DNA of 64,000 bases. Source: Pontivivens nitratireducens. GTDB lineage: Bacteria > Pseudomonadota > Alphaproteobacteria > Rhodobacterales > Rhodobacteraceae. Positions 53,020 to 63,370 of this stretch are shown here, piece after piece; the first letter of the stretch is position 1, and each line of letters begins with the position of its first letter. The stretch lies in contig NZ_JACJUQ010000007.1 of assembly GCF_014235845.1 (NCBI RefSeq), positions 62,001 through 126,000 on the forward strand, in the 5' to 3' direction. The notes under the pieces are model-generated. The model saw only the letters and a list, made by a program, of their open reading frames with translations, ran no database searches and had not been told where the DNA came from. Made by a program: the position numbers and the translations under genes.

Positions 53020-55821
53020 ATGGCAATCGGCAAGGGACACCACCTGCATCTGATCGACGGATCGGGGTTCATCTTCCGTGCGTTCCACGCCCTGCCGCCC
53101 CTGACGCGAAAATCCGACGGTCTGCCGGTCGGCGCGGTGTCGGGCTTTTGCAACATGCTGTTCAAGATGCTGGAGGGCAACACGGGCCACGATGCGCCGA
53201 CGCATCTGGCGGTGATCTTCGACCATTCGGCCAAGACGTTTCGCAATGACATCTACCCGCAATACAAGGCCCATCGCCCCCCGATGCCCGAGGATCTGCG
53301 CCCGCAAATCCCCCTGACGCGTGAGGCGACCCGCGCCTTCGGCATCTGCTGCATCGAGCAGGAGGGGTGGGAGGCCGACGACCTGATCGCCACCTTCGCC
53401 GTTCAGGCCCGCGACGCGGGCGCGCGGGTCACCATCATCTCCTCCGACAAGGATCTGATGCAACTGGTCGGCGGCGGGGTCGAGATGATGGACGGCATGA
53501 AGAACGTCACCATCGGGCCGGAGGAGGTCGAGGCAAAGTTCGGCGTCGGTCCCGACCGGGTGGTGGACGTGCAGGCCCTGGCCGGCGACAGCGTCGACAA
53601 CATCCCCGGCGCCCCCGGCATCGGCATCAAGACCGCGGCCCTGCTCATCAACGAATACGGCGATGTCGAAAGCCTGCTGGCGCGGGCGGAGGAGATCAAG
53701 CAGCCCAAGCGCCGCCAATCCCTGATCGACAATGCCGAACAGATTCGCATTTCCAAACGCCTCGTCGCGCTGGAGCAACACGTTCCGGTCGAGGTCGGCA
53801 TCGACGCGATGGAGGTGCAACCGCTCGACCCGGAAACCGTGCTGCCGTTTCTGGCCGAAATGGAATTCCGCACGATCACCAACCGCGTCGCGGAAAAGCT
53901 GGGGGCCAAGGCACCGACCATCGACGACACGCCCGCGAACGCCCCCGCGATGGATGAGCCGGACATGCCGCCCATCGACCCCTCGAAATACGAAATCGTG
54001 CGCGATACCGAGGCCTTGCAGATCTGGATCGACCGGATTCACGAGCGCGGCTACGTCGCGGTGGACACAGAAACTACCGGTCTGGATGAGATGCGCGCCG
54101 ATCTGGTCGGCATCTGCCTCAGCGTGGAGCCGGGTCAGGCGTGCTACATCCCGCTTGCCCATGTGAACGGCACCGGCGATCTGCTGGGCGGGGCCGAGAG
54201 GTCCGAGGGCCAGATGGATTTTGACCGGGCGCTGCAGATGCTCAAACCCGTCTTGGAGGATCCCGCGATCCTCAAGATCCTGCAAAACGCCAAATACGAC
54301 ATCAAGATCTTCGCCCGACTGGACGTCACCGTCGCCCCGATCGACGACACCATGCTGATTTCCTATGCCCAACATGCCGGTCTGCACGGTCACGGGATGG
54401 ACGCGCTCAGCGAACGCTATCTGGATCACAAGCCGATCCCGATCAAGGAGCTGATCGGCGCGGGCAAAAAGCAGATCACCTTCGATCAGGTCAAGATCGA
54501 CGACGCGGCCCCCTATGCGGCCGAGGATGCCGACATCACCCTGCGCCTGTGGACCGCGCTGAAACCCGGCCTGATCCCCTCACGCACCACGACGGTGTAC
54601 GAGACGATGGAGCGGCCCCTCGTTCCCGTGCTGGCGCAGATGGAGCGGCACGGCATCAAGGTGGACCGCGATCACCTCAGCCGCATGTCCAACAGCTTTG
54701 CACAGAAAATGGCCGGGCTGGAGCATGAGATTCATGAGCTTGCAGGCCGCAAGTTCAATGTCGGCTCTCCCAAGCAGCTGGGCGAGATCCTGTTTGACGA
54801 AATGGCAATCGAAGGCGGCAAAAAGGGCAAGACCGGGGCCTATGGCACCGGGGCCGATATCCTGGAAACCCTCGCCGCGCTGGGTCATGATCTGCCCGCA
54901 CGGGTGCTGGACTGGCGGCAGGTGTCGAAGCTGAAATCGACCTATACCGATGCGTTGCAGGAACATATCCACCCCGAAACCGGCCGGGTGCACACCTCCT
55001 ATTCCATCGCGGGGGCCAATACCGGGCGTCTCGCCTCCACCGATCCGAACCTGCAAAACATCCCCGTGCGCACGGAGGAGGGCCGCCGCATCCGCGAGGC
55101 GTTCATCGCGGAGGAAGGCAATGTCCTCGTCTCGCTCGACTACAGTCAGATCGAGCTGCGCATCTTGGCCCATATCGCCGAAATCGACTCGCTGAAGCAG
55201 GCGTTCCGCGACGGGTTGGACATTCACGCGATGACCGCGTCCGAGATGTTCGGCGTGCCGCTGGACCAGATGACGCCGGATGTGCGGCGTCAGGCCAAGG
55301 CGATCAACTTCGGTGTGATCTACGGCATCTCCGCCTTTGGCCTCGCCAACAATCTGCGCATCCCGCGTGAGGATGCGAAGGCCTTCATCGACCGGTATTT
55401 CGAGCGGTTCCCCGGCATCCAGAAATACATGGATGACACCAAGGCCTTCGCCAAGGAACACAAGCGCGTCGAAACCCTGTTCGGCCGGCGCATCCACACG
55501 CCGGAGATCGCGTCCTCCGGCCCGCGTGCGGGCTTTGCCTATCGCGCCGCGATCAACGCGCCCATTCAGGGCACCGCCGCCGACATCATCCGCCGCGCAA
55601 TGATCCGCGTGCCCGCCGCGATGCAGACGGCGAAACTGCCCGGCCGGATGCTGCTGCAAGTGCACGACGAATTGCTGTTCGAGGTGCCACGGGACGCCGC
55701 CGACGATCTGATCGGCACGGTGCGCGACGTGATGGAGCACGCGCACCTGCCCGCCGTCGCACTGGACGTGCCGCTGGTCGTCGATGGTGGCACGGGGGCG
55801 AACTGGGCGCAGGCGCACTAG
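53020..55821 (+). CDS. polA: DNA polymerase I
   Basis: A 933-aa three-domain polymerase. The 5' nuclease domain has LIDGSGFIFRAFHA and SVDNIPGAPGIGIKTA; the 3'-5' exonuclease retains its metal Asp/Glu (VAVDTETTGLDE), so proofreading looks intact; the polymerase has LDYSQIELR, the O-helix RRQAKAINFGVIYG and QVHDELLFEV. It removes RNA primers and fills repair gaps. Start ATG 53020 is the obvious family start. Confidence 0.97.
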   Translation: MAIGKGHHLHLIDGSGFIFRAFHALPPLTRKSDGLPVGAVSGFCNMLFKMLEGNTGHDAPTHLAVIFDHSAKTFRNDIYPQYKAHRPPMPEDLRPQIPLTREATRAFGICCIEQEGWEADDLIATFAVQARDAGARVTIISSDKDLMQLVGGGVEMMDGMKNVTIGPEEVEAKFGVGPDRVVDVQALAGDSVDNIPGAPGIGIKTAALLINEYGDVESLLARAEEIKQPKRRQSLIDNAEQIRISKRLVALEQHVPVEVGIDAMEVQPLDPETVLPFLAEMEFRTITNRVAEKLGAKAPTIDDTPANAPAMDEPDMPPIDPSKYEIVRDTEALQIWIDRIHERGYVAVDTETTGLDEMRADLVGICLSVEPGQACYIPLAHVNGTGDLLGGAERSEGQMDFDRALQMLKPVLEDPAILKILQNAKYDIKIFARLDVTVAPIDDTMLISYAQHAGLHGHGMDALSERYLDHKPIPIKELIGAGKKQITFDQVKIDDAAPYAAEDADITLRLWTALKPGLIPSRTTTVYETMERPLVPVLAQMERHGIKVDRDHLSRMSNSFAQKMAGLEHEIHELAGRKFNVGSPKQLGEILFDEMAIEGGKKGKTGAYGTGADILETLAALGHDLPARVLDWRQVSKLKSTYTDALQEHIHPETGRVHTSYSIAGANTGRLASTDPNLQNIPVRTEEGRRIREAFIAEEGNVLVSLDYSQIELRILAHIAEIDSLKQAFRDGLDIHAMTASEMFGVPLDQMTPDVRRQAKAINFGVIYGISAFGLANNLRIPREDAKAFIDRYFERFPGIQKYMDDTKAFAKEHKRVETLFGRRIHTPEIASSGPRAGFAYRAAINAPIQGTAADIIRRAMIRVPAAMQTAKLPGRMLLQVHDELLFEVPRDAADDLIGTVRDVMEHAHLPAVALDVPLVVDGGTGANWAQAH

Positions 55822-55914
55822 CCGCAACGCACCTAGCGAATCAGCAGCTTGGCAAGTGATTCGCCGCATGGCAGACTGGTGTCGCGGGGCCTGCCCCCGC
55901 GATGGAGGTGTCCC

Positions 55915-56337
55915 ATGTCCGTGCAAAATGCCGCCGCCCAGTCCCCCGCCAGTGCAGAGGGCGATCCGATCCCGATCCTCAGCGCCCCGGAATGCCACGC
56001 CTATCTGCTGCGCAATCCGCGTATCGCCAGCGCGCTGTGCTTCGTCCTGTGGGATCGCCACACGGCGCTGCCCTTCCTGTGCGGGGTAACCAACAGCATC
56101 GACCGGATGCTGGCGCAGTTGCGGATGGACACAGTGCGCGATGGCGCCATCGGGCTGATCCGCTTTCACCCCGAATTGCTGGAGTTCGTAATGGCGCAAC
56201 CTCCGGGGTTTCTGGGAGTCAGCCTGTTTCCCTTCGACACGGTGGGGCAGGCGAAGGTCTGCGAGCATTCCATCGTCAGCGAATTCGGGCGGCGCGATGA
56301 CGGCGGGCTGCTGCTCAACCGGCGGATCGAGCGGTAG
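55915..56337 (+). CDS. Hypothetical protein, 140 aa
   Basis: A soluble protein with no recognised domain. GGAGGTGTCCC precedes ATG 55915. Sequence features: a low-complexity N-terminus of about 20 residues, then AYLLRNPRIASALCFVLWDRH and NSIDRMLAQLRMDTVRDGAIGLIRFHPELLEFV. Its length and even codon use suggest it is coding. It lies 93 bp after polA. Confidence 0.6.
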   Translation: MSVQNAAAQSPASAEGDPIPILSAPECHAYLLRNPRIASALCFVLWDRHTALPFLCGVTNSIDRMLAQLRMDTVRDGAIGLIRFHPELLEFVMAQPPGFLGVSLFPFDTVGQAKVCEHSIVSEFGRRDDGGLLLNRRIER

Positions 56338-56584
56338 GCGGGCCAATAGAGTAACGCCGCGCGGGATGGGACGGCGACACGATTTGTTTGATATTCTGCC
56401 CAGTCAACCCTGCGCGCCCCCCTGATCCAGACGGAGTGCCGCGAAAATTTCTGTTGCATTGCAGCGCACCCTCAGTGTGCACTTGCACTCGATATCGCAT
56501 GGTCTAGAACCTGAGGTTGTGCCGTGGGGGCATGATTCACCGCGTTCATTACTGAATTGTCGCGATCATAACCGGGGAATTTCC

Positions 56585-57637
56585 ATGTCCTTCGCAAGAC
56601 TTTTTGCCATAGTCACCAGTATATTCGTGGCAGTCGCCCCCCCCGTCACGGCCGCGCCGCTGGACGACGCGATTTCGCTCTGGCTCGACGATAACGACGC
56701 CGATGCGCTGCCGATGCTGTCTGAACTGGCGTCCTCCGGCGATGCCGATGCGCAGCTTCTGCTGGGTCAGATCGAGGCCACCCTGCCGCCGGGTGCCGGA
56801 TCGGAGTTCATGACGGGCCTGTCCCGGCGTGAGCGGATCGACCTGCTACGCTCCCCCGGGGGATTGTCGGGCAAATCATGGCTGCGCGTGCGCGCGGATG
56901 AGGGCGATACCTTGGCCGCGGCGCTGCTGGCGTCACGTCTGCCGGATGCCGATATGGATGTGGTGCGCGCCCTGCTCGACGCGGGTGAGCGTGAGGCAGC
57001 GGAAAAGCTGGCGTGGGAGATCTTCGACCGGGGCCGCTGGAACGACATCTTTGCCCTGGCCCCTGACGACCCCCTGCTGGAACAGCTCGATTTCGTTCTG
57101 TGGATGCGCGCCTACTTTGCGTCCCCACCCATGGGCGATCATTGGAAATGGCTGGACACGACGCCTGCGACCGGCCGGTCGGGCGGGATGATGATGATAT
57201 CCCTCGTCGCACCAGTACTGGCCCCGCATCTGCGGCCCAGTGAGCAAATGCGCGAATACTCCATCGCGCAACGCGGCTTCCCGGCGGAGCTTGTGGCATC
57301 CGGCAACCTGCCGCGCGCGGCTGCCGTGATGGGCGGGCAGCTTGTCGGTGATGCGAATCTGGCAACGGTCGAGGCCTATTGCGAGCAGATTTGCCCCGGC
57401 GAAGGCGGTCTTTGCGCCATGCAGGTGATCACGCAGGTTGGCGGTGCCGACAATATCAAGGCCGCCGACAGCCCGCTGGAGCGTCTGATCGCGCAGGACA
57501 GGTTCATGACCTCCGCCCGCGCGGTGGGCCAGTTGCGGCGCTGGATGGGCACGATAGGTGAAAATTCGCTCGGCAATCACGACCTGATCTCCCAATGCGT
57601 GCGCGACGATATCCGCGAGGCCTCGGCCGGGCGGTAG
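56585..57637 (+). CDS. Secreted protein of unknown function, PGGLSG family member 2
   Basis: A 350-aa exported protein (signal peptide of about 24 residues ending TAA) and the longer paralogue of the protein at 37635-38396. Shared: a Sel1-like start LDDAISLWLDDNDADALPML, the block RRERIDLLRSPGGLSGKSWL (about residues 81-100), and a Cys cluster C-x3-C-x6-C (CEQICPGEGGLC) followed by TQVGG. Here a helical insertion of about 100 residues with WKWLD separates the parts. A 247-bp gap upstream (56338-56584) has no ORF. Function unknown. Confidence 0.72.
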   Translation: MSFARLFAIVTSIFVAVAPPVTAAPLDDAISLWLDDNDADALPMLSELASSGDADAQLLLGQIEATLPPGAGSEFMTGLSRRERIDLLRSPGGLSGKSWLRVRADEGDTLAAALLASRLPDADMDVVRALLDAGEREAAEKLAWEIFDRGRWNDIFALAPDDPLLEQLDFVLWMRAYFASPPMGDHWKWLDTTPATGRSGGMMMISLVAPVLAPHLRPSEQMREYSIAQRGFPAELVASGNLPRAAAVMGGQLVGDANLATVEAYCEQICPGEGGLCAMQVITQVGGADNIKAADSPLERLIAQDRFMTSARAVGQLRRWMGTIGENSLGNHDLISQCVRDDIREASAGR

Positions 57638-57876
57638 CGGACAGCGCTCTGCGCAGGCGGCATCTTGCGCAGGGGCCCTTGCGGGCGTAGGTTCCGCGCA
57701 TGTCGCAGCTGACCGCTCATATCCCGATCCTTGACGATCATGCCCGCCTGCCGTGGCGGTTCTTCGGTCTTGCGAAAACGCTGGAATCCCAACTGTGACG
57801 CGCTTGCGGTTTCGTGCGCGAAACCTGCTGACCGCGCTTTACCTACACCCATTTACCGATCCTTGAGGGACCCCCC

Positions 57877-59277
57877 ATGGCCAAGACCCTGTATGACAAG
57901 ATCTGGGACGCGCATGTCGTCCACGAAGCTGACGATGGCACCTGCCTGCTGTATATCGACCGCCACCTCGTGCATGAGGTGACCAGCCCCCAGGCCTTCG
58001 AAGGCCTGCGGTTGAACAATCGCACCGTGCGCGCGCCGGACAAGACCATCGCCGTGCCAGATCACAACGTTCCCACGACGCTGGACCGCGCCAACGGCAT
58101 CGAAAACCCGGAATCGAAGATTCAGGTCGATGCGCTGGACAAGAACGCCAAGGATTTCGGCATCCACTACTATCCTGTCTCGGATGTGCGTCAGGGCATC
58201 GTGCACATCGTCGGGCCCGAGCAAGGCTGGACCCTGCCCGGCATGACCGTCGTGTGCGGTGACAGCCACACCGCCACGCACGGTGCGTTCGGTTCGCTGG
58301 CGCACGGCATCGGCACCTCGGAGGTGGAGCATGTGCTGGCGACCCAGACGCTGATCCAGAAGAAGTCCAAGAACATGAAGGTCGAGATCACGGGCCACCT
58401 GCGCCCCGGCGTCACGGCCAAGGACATCACAATGGCTGTCATCGGCGCGACCGGCACCGCAGGCGGCACCGGCTACGTCATCGAATATTGCGGCTCCGCC
58501 ATCGAGGATCTGTCGATGGAGGGTCGCATGACCGTCTGCAACATGGCCATCGAGGGCGGCGCGCGCGCCGGTCTGATCGCACCGGATGAGAAGACATTCG
58601 CCTATTGCATGGGCCGCCCCCACGCCCCGAAAGGCGCCGCGTGGGAGGCCGCGCTGACCTACTGGAAAACCCTCAAGACCGATGAGGGTGCGCATTTCGA
58701 CAAGGTTCTGACCATCAAGGGTGAGGACATCGCACCGCTGGTCACGTGGGGCACCTCGCCCGAGGACGTTCTGCCGATCACCGCCACCGTGCCATCGCCC
58801 GACGACTATACCGGCGGCAAGGTCGAGGCCGTGCGCCGCTCGCTCGCCTATATGGGTCTGACACCGGGCCAGAAGCTCAGCGATGTGGCCATCGACACCG
58901 TCTTTATCGGATCATGCACCAATGGCCGGATCGAGGATCTGCGTGAGGTCGCGGCGATCATGAAGGGCAAGAAGGTCAAGGACGGTCTGCGCGCCATGAT
59001 CGTTCCCGGCTCGGGCCTGGTCCGCGCCCAGGCGGAGGAAGAAGGCATTGCCGATATCCTCAAGGATGCAGGCTTCGAATGGCGCATGGCGGGCTGTTCC
59101 ATGTGCCTTGCCATGAACCCCGATCAGTTGAGCCCGGAGGAGCGTTGCGTGTCCACGTCGAACCGCAACTTCGAGGGGCGTCAGGGCCGCGGTGGACGCA
59201 CCCACCTCGCCTCGCCCGCGATGGCGGCGGCTGCTGCGATCACCGGTCGTCTGACCGACGTGCGCGAATTGGGTTGA
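57877..59277 (+). CDS. leuC: 3-isopropylmalate dehydratase large subunit
   Basis: A 466-aa aconitase-like subunit, second step of leucine synthesis. The 4Fe-4S cysteines are visible in GSCTNGR and [26 protein letters not shown] is conserved. leuD follows 10 bp later. The 239 bp upstream hold only a doubtful 32-codon frame (57700-57798). Confidence 0.97.
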   Translation: MAKTLYDKIWDAHVVHEADDGTCLLYIDRHLVHEVTSPQAFEGLRLNNRTVRAPDKTIAVPDHNVPTTLDRANGIENPESKIQVDALDKNAKDFGIHYYPVSDVRQGIVHIVGPEQGWTLPGMTVVCGDSHTATHGAFGSLAHGIGTSEVEHVLATQTLIQKKSKNMKVEITGHLRPGVTAKDITMAVIGATGTAGGTGYVIEYCGSAIEDLSMEGRMTVCNMAIEGGARAGLIAPDEKTFAYCMGRPHAPKGAAWEAALTYWKTLKTDEGAHFDKVLTIKGEDIAPLVTWGTSPEDVLPITATVPSPDDYTGGKVEAVRRSLAYMGLTPGQKLSDVAIDTVFIGSCTNGRIEDLREVAAIMKGKKVKDGLRAMIVPGSGLVRAQAEEEGIADILKDAGFEWRMAGCSMCLAMNPDQLSPEERCVSTSNRNFEGRQGRGGRTHLASPAMAAAAAITGRLTDVRELG

Positions 59278-59287
59278 GGAGAAGAAA

Positions 59288-59893
59288 ATGGAAAAGTTCA
59301 CCACACTCGAAGGCGTCGCCGCGCCCATGCCGCTGGTCAATATCGACACCGACATGATCATCCCCAAGCAGTTCCTGAAGACGATCAAGCGGACCGGGCT
59401 GGGCAAGAACCTGTTCGACGAGATGCGCTATGACGCCCAGGGTCAGGAAATTCCCGACTTCGTGCTGAACCAGCCGGCCTATCGCGACGCAAAAATCCTC
59501 ATCGCCGGCGATAATTTCGGCTGCGGGTCCAGCCGGGAGCACGCGCCCTGGGCGCTGGCCGATTTCGGGATCCGTTGCGTAATCTCCACATCCTTCGCGG
59601 ACATCTTTTTCAACAACTGCTTCAAGAATGGCATTCTGCCAATCGTTCTGCCACAATCTGAAGTTGATAAGTTGATGGACGATGCAGCGCGCGGTGCGAA
59701 CGCCGTGATCACGGTCGATCTGGAAAACCAGACGATCAGCGGTCCCGATGGAGGCACGATCTCCTTTGACGTGGAGCCGTTCCGCAAGCATTGTCTGCTC
59801 AACGGGCTCGACGATATCGGGCTGACCATGCAGAAGGCGGCGTCGATCGACGCCTTTGAGGCACAGTACAAGACCGCGGCTCCGTGGATCTAG
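59288..59893 (+). CDS. leuD: 3-isopropylmalate dehydratase small subunit
   Basis: A 201-aa swivel-domain partner of Leu[14 protein letters not shown] and [14 protein letters not shown] are typical. Start ATG 59288 has AGGAGAAGAAA upstream. The next gene starts 21 bp later on the same strand. Confidence 0.97.
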   Translation: MEKFTTLEGVAAPMPLVNIDTDMIIPKQFLKTIKRTGLGKNLFDEMRYDAQGQEIPDFVLNQPAYRDAKILIAGDNFGCGSSREHAPWALADFGIRCVISTSFADIFFNNCFKNGILPIVLPQSEVDKLMDDAARGANAVITVDLENQTISGPDGGTISFDVEPFRKHCLLNGLDDIGLTMQKAASIDAFEAQYKTAAPWI

Positions 59894-59914
59894 TATGACA
59901 AGAGGGGACGCCGG

Positions 59915-60733
59915 ATGGCACATGCGAGGGCTGGTGTTGGGACCGTACTGACCAGATTGGTCTCAAGCCTGTCCCGGGCGTTCCTTGTTTTGGTGTTCAT
60001 CGCGCTTCCGGCGTTCCTCCTGCCCGAAACCTCCCGGACCGGGCAGGAGATTTCGCTGATCATCGGCGCGCTGTTCGCCCTGTTCACGATGTTCGAATAC
60101 GCGTCCTCGCATCCGGGATTGATAGATTTCAGGTTCGCGCCGCCCTATAACAGGTTCCGGTTCCTGACCTTCGCCGTGTTGATCGTGGCATTGGTGTTCC
60201 TGTGCCGGGCCGATTCCGGGGCGGACTCGTTTTCCGACGACTATCTGGCGCTGTCCGACCGGCTGGTGGAGATCTTCAGCGTACCGTTCAGCCCGGTGGT
60301 TCTGGCCGATACGCTGATCGGCGCGGGAATGAACCCGCTGGTCGAACGTGCAGCGGCGCTGAGCTTCACCATCGCGCTGATCTCCATCCTCTTTTTCGCG
60401 ATCTATGTCTGGGTGTTTCGCTGGCCGGCGGAACGTGACAGCTTCAACCTGTGGATCAACCTGCCGACATTCGATCCGTCGGTCGGTCAGGATATCGCGT
60501 GGCGTCTGCGGCGGTCCGGCCTGTTGAGCATCATCGTCGCACTGGCCCTGCCCTATGCTGTCCTGTCCATCGCGTCGCGCAGCGGCGGATGGTTCGATCC
60601 CGCCGCGTTGGGCAATTATCAGTCTCTGGTCTGGTGCTGCGTCTTCTGGGCGTTCTTTCCCGTGGCCCTGTTCAATCGCGGCAGTGCGATGCTGAAAATC
60701 GCATGGCTGATCGACCGGGCGCGCACCGATTGA
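59915..60733 (+). CDS. Integral membrane protein of unknown function in the leu cluster
   Basis: A 272-aa protein with about six helices (for instance residues 24-36, 46-60, 83-96, 148-166, 203-218 and 236-250). I do not recognise a family. It sits between leuD and leuB together with the phosphatase-like gene that overlaps its end by four bases (TTGA at 60730-60733), so the two are coupled. Confidence 0.6.
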   Translation: MAHARAGVGTVLTRLVSSLSRAFLVLVFIALPAFLLPETSRTGQEISLIIGALFALFTMFEYASSHPGLIDFRFAPPYNRFRFLTFAVLIVALVFLCRADSGADSFSDDYLALSDRLVEIFSVPFSPVVLADTLIGAGMNPLVERAAALSFTIALISILFFAIYVWVFRWPAERDSFNLWINLPTFDPSVGQDIAWRLRRSGLLSIIVALALPYAVLSIASRSGGWFDPAALGNYQSLVWCCVFWAFFPVALFNRGSAMLKIAWLIDRARTD

Positions 60734-61827
60734 TCTTGCGGGTCGCCCTCGCGCTGTTCCTGTCGCTGACGGCCGCAGCACAGGCGGAGACGTTGCGCCT
60801 GGCGACCTACAATGTGGCCCTGTCCCGCGATTATGCCGGGCATCTGGTCCGGGATGTGGAACGCCGCGACCAACCGATCCTTCAGATCGCGGCGGTCCTG
60901 CGGCAGGTCGCGCCCGATATCGTCCTGCTGACGGAGATGGACCGTGATCCGCAGTTGCGTGCGCTGGCCGGTTTGCAGCAGATTCTCGCGGAACAGGGAC
61001 TGATTTATCCGCACAGCTATGCCGGGCCCGTGAACGCTGGTGTGATGACGGGGCTGGATCTGGACGGCGATGGCTGGGTGAATGACCCTGAGGACGCGCA
61101 GGGCTGGGGCAAATGGCCCGGTCATCGCGGCATGGCCTTGCTGAGCAGATATCCCATTGGGCCGGTGCGGACCTTTCGGCTGAGCCTGTGGGACGACGTT
61201 CCGGGCAGCATGATCCCGACGGGCGAACCTGCGCAGGTGCGCGCGATCCAGCGCCTCTCCTCCAAAAGCCATTGGGATATCGGGATCGCCTTGCCGCAAG
61301 GGGGGACGCTGCATGTTCTGGCCGCGCACCCGACCCCCCCGGTTTTCGACGGGGCGCAGGATCGCAACGGACGGCGCAACGCGGATGAGATCGCCTGGTT
61401 CAACCGCTATCTGGACGGGGAGGCGATGCGCGACGATGCGGGCGTGACCGCCCCGCTGGCACCGGGTCCGGTTGCCGTGCTGGCCGATCTGAACGCCGAT
61501 CCGTTCGACGGGGAGGCACGGCGCGGTCCCCTGCGCACCCTGCTGGGACATCCGCGTCTGCAAGACCCGGCACCGACCAGCCGCGGGGCGGTGATTGCGG
61601 GGGTCGGCGGTGCGAACGATGCGCATCTGGGGCCAGCGGATCAGGACACGGCGGACTGGCGCGACAATCCGGGGCCGGGAAACCTGCGGGTGGATTACGT
61701 CCTGCCCGACGCGCGGTTGCGCGTCAGCGGCGCGGGCGTCTTCTGGCCCCCACCGGACGCGCCATTGCATGAGGAGGCGATGGCCTCGGACCACCGGCTG
61801 GTCTGGGTCGATGTGGACCTGCCCTGA
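60730..61827 (+). CDS. Secreted endonuclease/exonuclease/phosphatase (EEP) family protein
   Basis: A 365-aa EEP-fold protein with an N-terminal signal-like segment ([16 protein letters not shown]). Metal/catalytic motifs: [30 protein letters not shown] and a C-terminal [12 protein letters not shown]. It would hydrolyse a phosphodiester or phosphomonoester outside the cytoplasm. No ATG start exists; TTG 60730 overlaps the previous TGA, TTG 60736 is an alternative. A longer open frame to 60451 is antisense-like and rejected. Confidence 0.75.
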   Translation: MILRVALALFLSLTAAAQAETLRLATYNVALSRDYAGHLVRDVERRDQPILQIAAVLRQVAPDIVLLTEMDRDPQLRALAGLQQILAEQGLIYPHSYAGPVNAGVMTGLDLDGDGWVNDPEDAQGWGKWPGHRGMALLSRYPIGPVRTFRLSLWDDVPGSMIPTGEPAQVRAIQRLSSKSHWDIGIALPQGGTLHVLAAHPTPPVFDGAQDRNGRRNADEIAWFNRYLDGEAMRDDAGVTAPLAPGPVAVLADLNADPFDGEARRGPLRTLLGHPRLQDPAPTSRGAVIAGVGGANDAHLGPADQDTADWRDNPGPGNLRVDYVLPDARLRVSGAGVFWPPPDAPLHEEAMASDHRLVWVDVDLP

Positions 61828-61919
61828 GGGCAGAGGCAGGCTTACTTCCACACCGCTCTCGCTTGACTTTCCGCCCCTCTCAGCCCAACACGCAGAAGGC
61901 TTTCAGCAAGGAGACCGCC

Positions 61920-63029
61920 ATGAAAAATCCCTCCCTTCTCATTCTGGCCGGTGACGGCATCGGCCCGGAAGTCATGGAGCAGGTCCGGCGGATCATCGAC
62001 TGGTACGCCGCGAACCGCGCGATGGCCTTCGACGTGTTCGAGGATCTGGTGGGCGGCGCGGCCTATGATGCACACGGCACCCCCCTGACCGACGACACGA
62101 TGGCCAAGGCGCAATCGGTGGATGCGGTTCTGTTGGGCGCGGTCGGCGGTCCGAAATACGACGATCTGGATTTCTCCATCAAGCCGGAACGGGGTCTGCT
62201 GCGTCTGCGCAAGGAAATGGACCTGTTCTCGAACCTGCGCCCGGCGCAATGTTTCGACGCGCTGGCGGATTTCTCCTCGCTCAAGCGTGATATCGTGGCC
62301 GGTCTGGACATCATGATCGTGCGCGAACTGACCTCCGGTGTCTATTTCGGGGAGCCGCGCGGGATCTTCGAGGAGGGGAACGAGCGTGTCGGCATCAACA
62401 CGCAACGCTACACCACCTCCGAGATCATCCGTGTGGCCCGCTCCGCGTTCGAGCTGGCCCGCCGCCGTGACAGCCGCGTCTGCTCGATGGAAAAGGCCAA
62501 CGTGATGGAAAGCGGCGTCCTGTGGCGCGAGGAAGTGCAAAAACTGCGCGACGCCGAATATCCCGATATCGAGCTGACGCACATGTACGCCGATGCGGGC
62601 GCGATGCAGTTGTGCCGCTGGCCCAAGCAGTTCGACGTGATCGTCACCGACAACCTGTTCGGTGACATCCTGTCCGACACGGCGGCGATGCTGACCGGCT
62701 CGCTGGGGATGCTGCCATCCGCGTCGCTGGGCGCACCGATGGAAAACGGCATGCCCAAGGCGCTGTACGAGCCTGTGCACGGCTCCGCCCCCGACATTGC
62801 GGGTCAGGGCAAGGCGAACCCGATCGCGTGCATCCTCAGCTTTGCCATGGCGCTACGCTACTCGTTCGATCAGGGCGAGGAAGCCGATCGGCTGGAGCAA
62901 GCGGTGGAGCGGACATTGCAGGGCGGTGCACGAACCCCCGACCTGATGGGCGAAGAGGGCGGCACCCCGCTGAGCACCGCGGAAATGGGCGATGCGATTC
63001 TCTCCGAACTGGATGCCTCGCTGAACTGA
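61920..63029 (+). CDS. leuB: 3-isopropylmalate dehydrogenase
   Basis: A 369-aa NAD-dependent decarboxylating dehydrogenase, third step of leucine synthesis. Typical motifs: [47 protein letters not shown] and [17 protein letters not shown]. Start ATG 61920 after AAGGAGACCGCC. It is 92 bp after the EEP gene. Confidence 0.97.
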   Translation: MKNPSLLILAGDGIGPEVMEQVRRIIDWYAANRAMAFDVFEDLVGGAAYDAHGTPLTDDTMAKAQSVDAVLLGAVGGPKYDDLDFSIKPERGLLRLRKEMDLFSNLRPAQCFDALADFSSLKRDIVAGLDIMIVRELTSGVYFGEPRGIFEEGNERVGINTQRYTTSEIIRVARSAFELARRRDSRVCSMEKANVMESGVLWREEVQKLRDAEYPDIELTHMYADAGAMQLCRWPKQFDVIVTDNLFGDILSDTAAMLTGSLGMLPSASLGAPMENGMPKALYEPVHGSAPDIAGQGKANPIACILSFAMALRYSFDQGEEADRLEQAVERTLQGGARTPDLMGEEGGTPLSTAEMGDAILSELDASLN

Positions 63030-63370
63030 TCCGACATGCGGTGAGCATGCATTAAATCTGACCGGAAGCCGTGTCGATGACAGGGCTTCCGGCCGAAACA
63101 CCCCCACACCGGATCGGCAAATCGCGCCGCTCGTGTGATCCGAGCGGGCGATGCACCGGATGTTTCTGTCGCTGAACGCGCGACATGTTGCACGGGGAAA
63201 CGGCGGGGGTTTTCGAACCGCTGGTGGACAGGTCCGCAACCCCCTGCCCCGCGCCCTCGTGCCCCCATGTCCTGCCAGCAGAACATGCCCGGTATGAGGC
63301 GATGATCCTTGCATCGACACCGATACTGTCCTTTCGATAGACGCTGAGCCACACGAGGGAGGCGCCAGAA
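63030..63370. other. Intergenic region after leuB, no gene seen
   Basis: 341 bp. Besides the hairpin at 63062-63092 and a GGAGG ribosome site eight bases before the next start, I find no ORF or RNA gene. Confidence 0.5.
63062..63092 (+). terminator. Terminator-like hairpin after leuB
   Basis: A perfect 9-bp stem CCGGAAGCC/GGCTTCCGG with a 13-nt loop lies 32 bp after the leuB stop. It has no T-run. Confidence 0.5.

Noticed and set aside
57700-57798. 32-codon frame before leuC as a leucine attenuation leader peptide
   Set aside because: It has several Leu codons but no run of them, no good ribosome site and no terminator/antiterminator pair.
60451-60730. Upstream extension of the EEP protein
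   Set aside because: It lies within the membrane protein gene in another frame and lacks a signal peptide; the TTG start next to the stop explains the gene better.
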